64,000 nt of DNA from Kitasatospora sp. CB01950 (GTDB taxonomy: Bacteria; Actinomycetota; Actinomycetes; Streptomycetales; Streptomycetaceae), in assembly GCF_001905465.1 (NCBI RefSeq), contig NZ_LISX01000005.1:431386-495385 (forward strand). The letters are read 5' to 3'. Within the stretch, counting starts at the first letter, position 1, and the number at the start of each line of letters is the position of its first letter. Positions 15,913 to 24,100 of this stretch are shown here, piece after piece. The position numbers were made by a program, and so were the translations under genes. The notes beneath the pieces are model-generated. The model was not told where the DNA came from, did no database searches, and was given only the letters and a program-made list of their open reading frames with translations.

Positions 15913-16365
15913 TCAGTACGGGAACACCCCGCCCAACTGCGGCGGCGGACCGCCGAAACCCTCCGCCACCCGCTTGTGGTACGTCGGACGGTCGACCACT
16001 TCCAGCCCGACGATCTCCCACGCCGGGAGCTTCGCGCTGACCTTGTGCTCGCCCCACAGCCGCAGCGCGATCGCCGCCGCGTCGTGCAGGTCGCGCGCCT
16101 CCTCCCAGTACCGGAGCTCGGCGTGGTCGGCGGCGTAACGGGCCGTGAGGAAGAAGGAATGGTCGTGCGCCAGCGTCTCCAGCGACGCCCGCAGCTCCGG
16201 CAGCGGCGTCGCCGCCCCGGCCACACTCAGCACCACGTGCCACAGCCGGCCCTGCTCCGGCTCCCGCACGTCCTCCCGCTCCTCGACGCCCCGGCCGCCC
16301 TCGATGCTGGTGAGCCGCCGCTCGGGCCTCTGCCCCGGCAGCGCTTCCTCCCGCCTGCGAACCAC
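15913..16365 (-). CDS. Conserved hypothetical protein between proB and proA
   Basis: 150 aa from GTG 16365, with GGGAGG at a good distance. The first 35 residues are charged and probably disordered. The rest is a compact alpha/beta-looking domain with WHVVLSVAG, HDHSFFLTARYAADHAELRYWEEARDLHDAAAIALRLW and PAWEIVGLEVVDRP. I do not recognise a family. The position between proB and proA may mean co-transcription, but nothing in the protein links it to proline. Confidence 0.65.
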   Translation of the reverse strand: MVRRREEALPGQRPERRLTSIEGGRGVEEREDVREPEQGRLWHVVLSVAGAATPLPELRASLETLAHDHSFFLTARYAADHAELRYWEEARDLHDAAAIALRLWGEHKVSAKLPAWEIVGLEVVDRPTYHKRVAEGFGGPPPQLGGVFPY

Positions 16366-16445
16366 CGGCGGCCTCCCATTCAGCGTGTCGCGCGGGCCCC
16401 CCGGCCCGCTGCTCCCACCCCCCGTACCGGCCCCGCCGCCCGCGC

Positions 16446-17582
16446 TCAGCCGCGCAGCACGACCAGGTCGTCGCGGTGGACGACCTCCCGTTCGTACGCC
16501 GCACCGAGCTCCTGGGCCAGATCGCGCGTGGACCGGCCGAGCAGACGGGGCAACTCCCTCGCATCAAAGTTGACCAGTCCGCGGGCGACGATGTGACCGT
16601 TTTCGCCAAGAAGGTCGACCGGATCACCCGCGACGAACTCCCCCTCCACCCCGGTCACTCCGGCCGGGAGCAGCGACTTTCCGCCGTGCACCACCGCCGT
16701 GACCGCCCCGTCGTCCAGGGTCAGCGCGCCGCGCGGCGAGGACGCGTGCTCCAGCCAGAGCAGTCGGTCCGCGGAGCGGGTGCCGGTTCGCAGGAACAGC
16801 GTGCCGGTGGGCCGGCCCGCCAACGCGTCGGCCGCGTGGCTGGCCGCCGTCAGCACCACCGGGATTCCCGCGCCGGTGGCGATCCGGGCCGCCTCCACCT
16901 TGGTCACCATGCCGCCGGTGCCGACGCCCGCCTTGCCGGCGCTGCCGACCTCCACCCCGGCCAGGTCCGCCGGGCCGCGCACCACGTCCAGCCGGCTGCT
17001 GCCGGGCTTCGACGGGTCGCCGTCGTACAGGCCGTCCACGTCGGACAGCAGCACCAGCAGATCGGCCCGCACCAGGTGCGCCACCAGCGCCGCCAACCGG
17101 TCGTTGTCGCCGAACCGGATCTCGGCGGTGGCCACCGTGTCGTTCTCGTTGACGATCGGCATCGCGCCCATCGTCAGCAGCTGCTCCAGCGTCCGGAACG
17201 CATTGCGGTAGTGCGCCCGCCGGCTGGCGTCCTCGGCGGTCAGCAGCACCTGCCCGACCCGCACCCCGTACCGCGCGAACGACGCCGTGTAACGGGCCAC
17301 CAGCAGGCCCTGCCCGACACTCGCCGCCGCCTGCTGCCGGGCCAGGTCCTTGGGCCGCTTCTCCAGCCCGAGCGGCGCGAGACCGGCGGCGATGGCACCG
17401 GACGAGACCAGCACGATCTCCGGCGCGTCCTTCCCCGTCCGCACCTTCGCCAGCGCATCCACCAGCGCGTCCACCCGGTCCGCGTCCAGCCCGCCGGCGG
17501 CGGTCGTCAACGACGACGAACCGACCTTCACCACGATCCGCCGCGCCGAAACGACCTCCTCACGGAGCAACTGATCCACCAT
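16446..17582 (-). CDS. proB: Glutamate 5-kinase
   Basis: 378 aa from ATG 17582 (GGAAAGG upstream). It phosphorylates glutamate in the first step of proline synthesis and is the usual point of proline feedback. The amino-acid kinase domain shows IVVKVGSSSL, VSSGAIAAG, PIVNENDTVA and FGDNDRLAALVA, then GTGGMVTKVEAA. A PUA domain fills residues about 285-375 (GALTLDDGAV onward). Upstream lies obgE, separated by 251 nt that contain a nested hairpin. Confidence 0.97.
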   Translation of the reverse strand: MVDQLLREEVVSARRIVVKVGSSSLTTAAGGLDADRVDALVDALAKVRTGKDAPEIVLVSSGAIAAGLAPLGLEKRPKDLARQQAAASVGQGLLVARYTASFARYGVRVGQVLLTAEDASRRAHYRNAFRTLEQLLTMGAMPIVNENDTVATAEIRFGDNDRLAALVAHLVRADLLVLLSDVDGLYDGDPSKPGSSRLDVVRGPADLAGVEVGSAGKAGVGTGGMVTKVEAARIATGAGIPVVLTAASHAADALAGRPTGTLFLRTGTRSADRLLWLEHASSPRGALTLDDGAVTAVVHGGKSLLPAGVTGVEGEFVAGDPVDLLGENGHIVARGLVNFDARELPRLLGRSTRDLAQELGAAYEREVVHRDDLVVLRG

Positions 17583-17722
17583 CAGTCCGACCTTTCCGAC
17601 ACGACGCCTGTACGCCCGCAATGTAGCCATTCGGCAGGCGGGGTACGAAATCCGGTCCGGGGCAGGCGGGCGCGAAACCGGGGACGCGGAGAACTGCGCG
17701 AGGCGGAAGGCACCCACCGGCA

Positions 17723-17763
17723 AGGTCGCGACGCGGGCAACGGCTTGCCGTTGATCGCGACCT
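17723..17763 (-). terminator. Nested hairpin between obgE and proB
   Basis: AGGTCGCGA/TCGCGACCT encloses a second hairpin CAACGG/CCGTTG with a CTTG loop. It is 70 nt after the obgE stop and 140 nt before proB. It may end obgE transcripts or act in the proB leader. A 15-bp tandem duplication (GGTGGTGCGCTCC at 17806 and 17821) lies next to it. Confidence 0.45.
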
Positions 17764-17833
17764 GGCTGATGGATGCCGGTTGCTCGCGCAGTCTCCCGCG
17801 CCCCTGGTGGTGCGCTCCGCGGTGGTGCGCTCC

Positions 17834-19294
17834 TTACTGCTCCAGCTGCTCCCGGTCGGAGCTGAGCGCCTCGAAGTCCAGGTACTCCTGCTCCGCCGAG
17901 TCCCGCCCGCGCTGCTTCTCGCGACGGCGGTCGACCGCCGGCCGCTGGGTCTCGAAGCGGTGGTCCTCGCCGCGGCGGCCGAGCATCTCCGCGCCGGAGG
18001 CCATGGTCGGCTCCCAGTCGAAGACGACCGCGTTCTCCTCGGGCCCGATGACGACGGTGTCGCCCTCCTTCGCGCCGACCTTCCAGAGCTCCTGCTCGAT
18101 GCCGAGGCGGGCGAGCCGGTCGGCGAGGTAGCCGACGGCCTCGTCGTTGGCGAAGTCGGTCTGGCGGACCCAGCGTTCGGGCTTGATGCCGCGGATGTGG
18201 TACGCGCCGTCCACTTCCTCGATGGTGAAGCCGGCGTCGTCCACCGCGGTCGGCCGGATGACGATGCGGGTGTTCTCCTGGACCGGCTTGGCGGCGCGGG
18301 CCTCGGAGACGATCTCGGCGAGGGCGAAGGAGAGTTCGCGCAGGCCCTTGTGGGCGATCGCGGAGACCTCGAAGACCCGGTAGCCGCGCTCCTCGAGCGA
18401 GGCGCGGGTGAGGTCGGCGATGTCCTGGCCGTCCGGGACGTCGATCTTGTTGAGGGCGACCAGTCGCGGCCGGTCCTCCAGACCGCCGTACTGGGCGAGC
18501 TCGGCCTCGATGGTTTCGAGGTCGGTGAGCGGGTCGCGGCCGGGTTCGAGGGTGGCGCAGTCGAGGACGTGGACGAGCACCTCGCAGCGCTCGACGTGCC
18601 GCAGGAACTCCAGGCCGAGGCCCTTGCCCTGGCTGGCGCCGGGGATCAGGCCGGGCACGTCGGCGATCGTGTAGACGGTCGAACCGGCGGTCACCACGCC
18701 GAGGTTGGGGACGAGGGTGGTGAACGGGTAGTCGGCGATCTTCGGCTTGGCGGCGGAGAGCACCGAGATCAGCGAGGACTTGCCGGCGCTCGGGTAGCCG
18801 ACCAGCGCGACGTCGGCGACGGACTTGAGCTCCATCACGATATCGCGGGCCTCGCCGGGCTCGCCGAGCAGGGCGAAGCCGGGGGCCTTGCGGCGGGCGG
18901 AGGCGAGCGCGGAGTTGCCGAGGCCGCCGCGGCCGCCCTGGGCGGCGACGAAGGTGGTGCCGTGGCCGACCAGGTCGGCCAGCACGTTGCCCTTGCGGTC
19001 CATGACGACGGTGCCGTCCGGAACGGTCAGGACCAGGCCCTGGCCCTCGGCGCCGGTGCGGTGGCCGCCCGCGCCGGGCTTGCCGTTGGTGGCCTTGCGC
19101 TTGGGCGAGTGGTGGTACTCGAGCAGGGTGGTGACCTGCGAGTCCACCACCAGCGTCACCGAGCCGCCCTCGCCGCCGTTGCCCCCGTCGGGGCCGCCTA
19201 GCGGCTTGAACTTCTCGCGGTGCACGGAGGCGCAGCCGTGGCCTCCGTTACCCGCGGCGACGTGCAGTTCGACGCGGTCCACGAAGGTGGTCAT
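17834..19294 (-). CDS. obgE: GTPase Obg/CgtA
   Basis: 486 aa from ATG 19294. This essential GTPase takes part in 50S subunit maturation and stress signalling; in Streptomyces, Obg influences aerial mycelium formation. Domains in order: glycine-rich Obg fold (about 1-160, starting MTTFVDRVELHVAAGNGG), GTPase with GYPSAGKSS and NKID (about 160-335), OCT domain (about 355-435), and a charged tail ending EQLEQ. It follows rplU-rpmA on the same strand, the usual order, with an imperfect terminator in between. Confidence 0.97.
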   Translation of the reverse strand: MTTFVDRVELHVAAGNGGHGCASVHREKFKPLGGPDGGNGGEGGSVTLVVDSQVTTLLEYHHSPKRKATNGKPGAGGHRTGAEGQGLVLTVPDGTVVMDRKGNVLADLVGHGTTFVAAQGGRGGLGNSALASARRKAPGFALLGEPGEARDIVMELKSVADVALVGYPSAGKSSLISVLSAAKPKIADYPFTTLVPNLGVVTAGSTVYTIADVPGLIPGASQGKGLGLEFLRHVERCEVLVHVLDCATLEPGRDPLTDLETIEAELAQYGGLEDRPRLVALNKIDVPDGQDIADLTRASLEERGYRVFEVSAIAHKGLRELSFALAEIVSEARAAKPVQENTRIVIRPTAVDDAGFTIEEVDGAYHIRGIKPERWVRQTDFANDEAVGYLADRLARLGIEQELWKVGAKEGDTVVIGPEENAVVFDWEPTMASGAEMLGRRGEDHRFETQRPAVDRRREKQRGRDSAEQEYLDFEALSSDREQLEQ

Positions 19295-19343
19295 GTGTGC
19301 CTCCAGTGCAACAAGGAAAAGGTGGTCCTGCTGGTAAAGCGCA

Positions 19344-19376
19344 AAGGGTGGGCCCGGATAGTCCCGGCCCACCCTT
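19344..19376 (-). terminator. Hairpin between rpmA and obgE
   Basis: AAGGGTGGGCC/GGCCCACCCTT, 11 bp with an 11-nt loop, lies 20 nt after the rpmA stop. It probably lowers read-through into obgE. Confidence 0.6.
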
Positions 19377-19396
19377 CACTGCGAGTCAGTACAGAC

Positions 19397-19654
19397 TCAG
19401 GCCTCGACGGCCACGATGTTGACGACCTTGCGGCCGCGACGGTTGCCGAACTGAACGGCACCGGCGGTCAGCGCGAACAGGGTGTCGTCGCCGCCACGGC
19501 CGACGTTCGCACCCGGGTGGAAGTGGGTGCCGCGCTGGCGGACGATGATCTCGCCGGCGGAGACGACCTGACCGCCGAAGCGCTTCACGCCGAGGCGCTG
19601 GGCGTTCGAGTCACGACCGTTGCGAGTGGAACTCGCACCCTTCTTGTGTGCCAT
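19397..19654 (-). CDS. rpmA: 50S ribosomal protein L27
   Basis: 85 aa, full length. L27 reaches the peptidyl transferase centre with its N-terminus. It starts MAHKKGASSTRNGRDSN directly, so the cleavable extension found in Firmicutes L27 is absent. GRDSNAQRLGVKRFGGQ and PGANVGRGGDDTLFA are family-typical. It lies 39 nt after rplU, with a GAAAGGGG site. Confidence 0.98.
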   Translation of the reverse strand: MAHKKGASSTRNGRDSNAQRLGVKRFGGQVVSAGEIIVRQRGTHFHPGANVGRGGDDTLFALTAGAVQFGNRRGRKVVNIVAVEA

Positions 19655-19693
19655 CTGGCTAGCCCCTTTCTAGGAAGACCGCAGTAAGTGTGA

Positions 19694-20011
19694 TTACTTG
19701 CTGACCGAGTCGATGCTGGTGATGCGCACCGCGGTGTGCTTCTGGCGGTGGCCCTGACGACGGCGGTAGCCGGTCTTGTTCTTGTAGCGCAGGATGACGA
19801 TCTTGTCGCCCTTGGTCTGGTCGACGACCTCGGCGTGAGCCTTCACTCCACCGAGCACCCACGGGTCGGAGGTGACGGACTCACCGTCGACGACGAGGAT
19901 GGTCGAGAACTCGACCGAGTCACCCGGCTTGGCTTCGATACGGTCGATCTCCAGCACGTCGCCCACGGCGACCTTGTGCTGGCGGCCGCCGGCGCGAACG
20001 ATCGCGTACAT
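19694..20011 (-). CDS. rplU: 50S ribosomal protein L21
   Basis: 105 aa, full length. L21 binds 23S rRNA. It opens MYAIVRAGGRQHKVAVGD and carries the basic KNKTGYRRRQGHRQ loop and the VRITSI end. Its own promoter appears to lie at 20161-20189. A U-tailed terminator hairpin sits between that promoter and the start codon (20088-20108), which suggests control by premature termination. Confidence 0.98.
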   Translation of the reverse strand: MYAIVRAGGRQHKVAVGDVLEIDRIEAKPGDSVEFSTILVVDGESVTSDPWVLGGVKAHAEVVDQTKGDKIVILRYKNKTGYRRRQGHRQKHTAVRITSIDSVSK

Positions 20012-20087
20012 GCGGTACCTACTTTCCTAACTCGGTCGGAACTCCGGATGCCAGCGGCCTGGGTATGGACACAGGCTGCCTCCCCCG

Positions 20088-20108
20088 AAAAAGAGCCGAA
20101 AACGGCTC
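20088..20108 (-). promoter_or_regulatory. Terminator-like hairpin in the rplU leader
   Basis: GAGCCG/CGGCTC with an AAAA/UUUU loop is followed on the transcript by UUUUUC. It lies after the predicted rplU promoter and 77 nt before the rplU ATG. A separate long terminator already ends rne at 20200-20233, so this one is not needed for rne. A second small hairpin, ATGCTC/GAGCAT, is at 20125-20138. Autoregulation by L21 is known for Firmicutes leaders; here it is inference. Confidence 0.55.
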
Positions 20109-20160
20109 CCACCCGGGAGGTGAGATGCTCAGGAGCATGGCGTCAACACGCCGATGGTCA

Positions 20161-20189
20161 AGAATACGGACCTGTCCATCCGAAGACAA
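20161..20189 (-). promoter_or_regulatory. Predicted rplU-rpmA promoter
   Basis: TTGTCT (20184-20189), a 17-bp spacer and TATTCT (20161-20166) fit a main-sigma-factor promoter. The start site would be near 20153, giving a leader of about 140 nt. Confidence 0.5.
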
Positions 20190-20199
20190 ACCGGGCCGT

Positions 20200-20233
20200 A
20201 CGGAGGGCCGGGACCGAGGTCCCGGCCCTCCGT
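20200..20233 (-). terminator. rne terminator
   Basis: A 15-16 bp perfect stem (ACGGAGGGCCGGGACC and its complement) with a 3-nt GAG loop begins 4 nt after the rne stop. Confidence 0.8.
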
Positions 20234-20236
20234 GGC

Positions 20237-23200
20237 TCACTCTGCGGCGCCGTCACCTTCGGCGGCCGCGGCCTTCTTGGCCGCCGCGCTCGTCCGCTTG
20301 GTGGCGGTCTTGCGGGCGGTGGTCTTCTTGGCGGCCGTGGCGGTGGTGGTCTTCTTCGCCGCGGCCTTCTTGGCGGTGGTGGTCTTCTTCGCCGCGGTCG
20401 TCTTGGCGGCCGTCTTGCGGGCGGCACGCTTCTTCGGCGCGGGCTCCTCGGTCTCGACCGCCACGGCGACCTCGGCCTCGGGCTCCACCGCGGCCACGGC
20501 CTCGGCCGTCACCTCGGCGGCGGTCTCGGCGACCGGCTGATCGGCGGACTGCTCCGCGGCGCTCAGCGCGGCCTCCATCGCGGCCTCGGCACGGGCCTGC
20601 AGCACCACGATCTCGGCCTCGCCGGACGCCCCGGCCGGAGCGGTGGCCTTGCGCACCGCACGACGCCGGGTACGGGCCGGGGCGGCCGACGCGGCCGGCG
20701 GGATCTCCACCAGGCTCGGCTTCTCCTCGACCACGGCCTCGACGGCCGGCTCTGCCACCGGGGCCTGCTCGACCGCGACCGGCTCGACGATCTCCTCGAC
20801 CTCGGCCTCGTCCGGCGCCTCGACGACCGGCTCCAGCTCCTCGACGGCCTCCACCGGCTCGACGATCTCGATCGTCTCGACGGACTCCGCCTCGGCCTGC
20901 CCGACCCCGCCGCGGCCCCGACGACGGCGCTTGCCGCCGCCCTCGCCGGCCGCGGGGGTGCTCGCGGCGGCGCCGCCGCCGTGGCTGTGCGGCTGGTCCA
21001 TGTGGACGATCACGCCACGGCCGTTGCAGTGCACGCAGGGCTCGGAGAAGGACTCCAGCAGGCCTTGGCCGACCCGCTTGCGGGTCATCTGGACCAGGCC
21101 CAGCGAGGTGACCTCGGCCACCTGGTGCTTGGTCCGGTCACGGCCCAGGCACTCCAGCAGGCGGCGCAGCACGAGGTCCCGGTTGGACTCCAGCACCATG
21201 TCGATGAAGTCGATCACGATGATGCCGCCGAGGTCGCGCAGCCGCAGCTGGCGGACGATCTCCTCGGCCGCCTCGATGTTGTTGCGGGTGACGGTCTCTT
21301 CGAGGTTGCCGCCCTGGCCGACGAACTTGCCGGTGTTGACGTCGACGACGACCATCGCCTCGGTCCGGTCGATCACCAGCGAGCCGCCGGAGGGCAGCCA
21401 GACCTTGCGGTCCAGCGCCTTCATCAGCTGCTCGTCGATCCGGTACGTGGCGAACACGTCGACGTCCGAGGTCCACTTCTGCAGGCGCTCGGTGAGGTCG
21501 GGGGCGACGTTGGAGACGTAGTCGTGGATGGTGCTCCAGGCGTCCGCGCCGCTGACGATGACCTTGGTGAAGTCCTCGTTGAAGATGTCGCGGACCACGC
21601 GCACCGTCATGTCGGGCTCGCCGTAGAGCAGCGCCGGGGCGTTGCCGGTGGCGGCCTTCTTCTGGATCTCCTCCCACTGCTGCTGGAGGCGCTGGACGTC
21701 GCGGGTCAGCTCCTCCTCGGAGGCGCCCTCGGCGGCGGTGCGGACGATCACGCCCGCGTCGTCCGGGACGATCTTCTTGAGGATCTGCTTGAGGCGGGCC
21801 CGCTCGTTCTCCGGCAGCTTGCGGGAGATGCCGGTCATCGAACCCTCGGGCACGTACACCAGGTAGCGGCCGGGCAGCGAGATCTGGCTGGTCAGGCGGG
21901 CGCCCTTGTGGCCGATCGGGTCCTTGGAGACCTGCACCAGCACGGACTGGCCGGACTTCAGCACCGACTCGATCCGGCGCGGGCCGCCGTGGCCGCCGAG
22001 CGCGCCGAAGTTGACCTCGCCGGCGTACAGCACGGCGTTGCGGCCCTTGCCGATGTCGACGAACGCGGCCTCCATCGACGGCAGCACGTTCTGCACCTTG
22101 CCCAGGTACACGTTGCCGACGTAGCTGGTGGCCTGCTCCTTGTTGACGTAGTGCTCGACCAGCACGCCGTCCTCGAGCACGCCGATCTGGGTGCGGGCGC
22201 CGGTCTGGCGCACCACCATGACGCGCTCGACGGACTCGCGGCGGGCCAGAAACTCGGCCTCGGTGATGATCGGCACGCGGCGGCGGCCCAGCTCGCGGCC
22301 CTCGCGGCGGCGCTGCTTCTTGGCCTCCAGGCGGGTGGAGCCCTTGATGGACTGCACCTCGTCCGGGTCGAACGCCGGCTCGGTGGAACGGCGGCGCGGC
22401 TCGCGGACCTTCACCACGGTGCGGACGCCGTCCTCGGTCGTCTCACCCGTGTCGGCACCGCCCTCACCGCTGCGGCGGCGACGGCGACGGCGGCGGCGCG
22501 AGGAGGACAGGCCGGCGGCCAGGTCGTCGTCCTCGTCCTCGTCGTCCTGGGCCTCGGGCTCCTCGTGGGTGTCCTCGGCCTCGGTCTCGGCGGTCTCGGC
22601 CGGCTCGTTGCCGTCCTCGGCGTCACCGCGGCGGCGACGACGGCCGCCCCGACGGCGGCGGCGGGACGGACGGCCGTCCTCCTCCCACTCCGACTCCTGC
22701 TCGGGACCGGCGGCGGGCGCCTCGACCTCGGCCGGGGCCTCGACCTTCACCGGCTCCGGGGCGGTCTTCACGGGCTGCTCGACGGCCTTCGCGGCCTTCA
22801 CGGGCTGCTCGGCGGCCTTCGCGGCCTGGGCAGCCTTCGCGGCCTTGGCACCCCTCGCGGGCTGCTGGACGCGCACCTGGGTACGCACCCGGCGGCGGCG
22901 GCCGACGCCGCTGTACTCGAACTCTTCGTCGCGCCCGCCCTCGTCCTGCTGCGCGGCGGCCTGCGCCTGAACCGGCTCGGCCTTGGCGGCGGGCTCGGCC
23001 TTCGCGGCAGGGGCGGCCTTCGCAGCAGGGGCGGCCTTCGCGGCGGGGGCTGTGTGGGACGCGGGCTCCTGGAACACCGGCGCCTGGAAGATCGCGGTGG
23101 AGGGACGGACGGCCCGACGGCGGGCGCGCGGCGGCTCGGCGGCCGGCGGCTCCTCGACCACGGGCTCCTCGGCGGCCGGCTCTTCGACGGCCGCGGGCTC

Positions 23201-23737
23201 CTCGACGGGCTCCTCGGCCACCACGGGGCTCTGGGCCGGCGCGGAGACACGCTTGCGCGCCCGACGGGCACGGGCGGGCTTCTCCTCCGCCACCGGCTCG
23301 GCGACGGGCTCGGCCGGCTCTTCGACGGCCGCGGGCTCCTCGACGGGCTCCTCGGTCGCAACGGGGCTCTGGGCCGGCGCGGAGACACGCTTGCGCGCCC
23401 GACGGGCACGGGAGGGCTTCTCCTCCGCCACCGGCTCGGCAGCGGGCTCGGCGGGGGCCTCGGCGACCGGCTCGGCGGCGGGGGTGGCCTCCGGCGCACC
23501 GGCCGGGGACTCGACACGCTTGCGGGCGCGCCGGGCCCGGGCGGGCTTCTCGGCGGCCGGCGGCTCCTCGGCGCTCGCCGGGGCGGCGACGACGGTCTCG
23601 GCGCTCTCGCTCGCGGCGCCCTGCGGGGAGCCGGCCGGGCGGGAGACCGCCCGGCGACGGCGGCGCGGCGGGGCGGCGGAGGAGCCGTCGTCGGTGTTGT
23701 CGGCCGCAGCGGACTGCGGATCGGTGTTTTCGAGCAT
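20237..23737 (-). CDS. rne: Ribonuclease E/G family endoribonuclease with long disordered extensions
   Basis: 1166 aa from ATG 23737 (GGGAG upstream). It cuts single-stranded, AU-rich RNA in mRNA decay and tRNA/rRNA maturation. The catalytic core is in the middle, as in Streptomyces RNase E: S1 domain from about residue 505 (MVVRQTGARTQIGV), 5'-sensor and DNase I-like regions, metal-binding aspartates in VVVDVNTGKF and IVIDFIDM (about 845), and the CVHC zinc link (about 902). The N-terminal 500 residues contain Arg-rich RARRARKRV motifs and two 46-aa repeats; the C-terminus ends in a histone-H1-like Lys/Ala/Thr tail. Both arms probably bind RNA or partners. Confidence 0.96.
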   Translation of the reverse strand: MLENTDPQSAAADNTDDGSSAAPPRRRRRAVSRPAGSPQGAASESAETVVAAPASAEEPPAAEKPARARRARKRVESPAGAPEATPAAEPVAEAPAEPAAEPVAEEKPSRARRARKRVSAPAQSPVATEEPVEEPAAVEEPAEPVAEPVAEEKPARARRARKRVSAPAQSPVVAEEPVEEPAAVEEPAAEEPVVEEPPAAEPPRARRRAVRPSTAIFQAPVFQEPASHTAPAAKAAPAAKAAPAAKAEPAAKAEPVQAQAAAQQDEGGRDEEFEYSGVGRRRRVRTQVRVQQPARGAKAAKAAQAAKAAEQPVKAAKAVEQPVKTAPEPVKVEAPAEVEAPAAGPEQESEWEEDGRPSRRRRRGGRRRRRGDAEDGNEPAETAETEAEDTHEEPEAQDDEDEDDDLAAGLSSSRRRRRRRRRSGEGGADTGETTEDGVRTVVKVREPRRRSTEPAFDPDEVQSIKGSTRLEAKKQRRREGRELGRRRVPIITEAEFLARRESVERVMVVRQTGARTQIGVLEDGVLVEHYVNKEQATSYVGNVYLGKVQNVLPSMEAAFVDIGKGRNAVLYAGEVNFGALGGHGGPRRIESVLKSGQSVLVQVSKDPIGHKGARLTSQISLPGRYLVYVPEGSMTGISRKLPENERARLKQILKKIVPDDAGVIVRTAAEGASEEELTRDVQRLQQQWEEIQKKAATGNAPALLYGEPDMTVRVVRDIFNEDFTKVIVSGADAWSTIHDYVSNVAPDLTERLQKWTSDVDVFATYRIDEQLMKALDRKVWLPSGGSLVIDRTEAMVVVDVNTGKFVGQGGNLEETVTRNNIEAAEEIVRQLRLRDLGGIIVIDFIDMVLESNRDLVLRRLLECLGRDRTKHQVAEVTSLGLVQMTRKRVGQGLLESFSEPCVHCNGRGVIVHMDQPHSHGGGAAASTPAAGEGGGKRRRRGRGGVGQAEAESVETIEIVEPVEAVEELEPVVEAPDEAEVEEIVEPVAVEQAPVAEPAVEAVVEEKPSLVEIPPAASAAPARTRRRAVRKATAPAGASGEAEIVVLQARAEAAMEAALSAAEQSADQPVAETAAEVTAEAVAAVEPEAEVAVAVETEEPAPKKRAARKTAAKTTAAKKTTTAKKAAAKKTTTATAAKKTTARKTATKRTSAAAKKAAAAEGDGAAE
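23181..23456 (-). repeat. Tandem 138-bp repeat inside rne
   Basis: Two copies, 23181-23318 and 23319-23456, encode 46-aa units at residues about 95-186. Each has RARRARKRVSAPAQSPV followed by an acidic Glu/Pro/Ala part. A third, partial RARRARKRV copy precedes them. The copies are nearly identical in DNA, which suggests a recent duplication. Confidence 0.85.
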
Positions 23738-24100
23738 GCGGGTGTATCTCCCGTCAGGCCCCCGGGCTCCGCATCCGGGCACGACGTGCCACCGCATTCA
23801 CCAGCCGGCCGCGCTATTCGGGCGGTTCCGGCTCCAACGGTGCCGTCGTTCGGACGCGAGGCCGCACAGGGGCTCGTAGTCTCGCTCGACCCCCGCACGG
23901 CGCGGGAAGTCGAAAAGTCTTCTGGTCTGACCAGTCTTCTCAGTTTTCAAGCGGTCGGGCCGAGAGTGGCCCGGCCTGCGCGCGACGACGCTCGCTCCCC
24001 TGGGGAGCCGCGGAGGCCGGGGAGCCACAGGTCCGGAGATGTGCTCCGTGCCTGCGCTCCCGCCCACTCGGCGGACGGCGGATGCGCGCGGCGGGGCGGC
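23738..24100 (-). promoter_or_regulatory. rne upstream region with palindrome
   Basis: This 363-nt gap has no gene. It contains a relatively AT-rich island at 23910-23950. In it, a 13-bp palindrome CTGGTCTGACCAG (23922-23934) is overlapped by two direct copies of AGTCTTCT (23916-23923, 23933-23940). A GC hairpin lies near 23951-23975. It is the natural place for the rne promoter and for a structured leader. A binding protein is not identifiable. Confidence 0.45.

Noticed and set aside
23181..23456. Tandem repeat taken as a mobile or phage element
   Set aside because: The repeat unit is 46 codons in frame with rne and encodes a sensible repeat, so it is an internal duplication.
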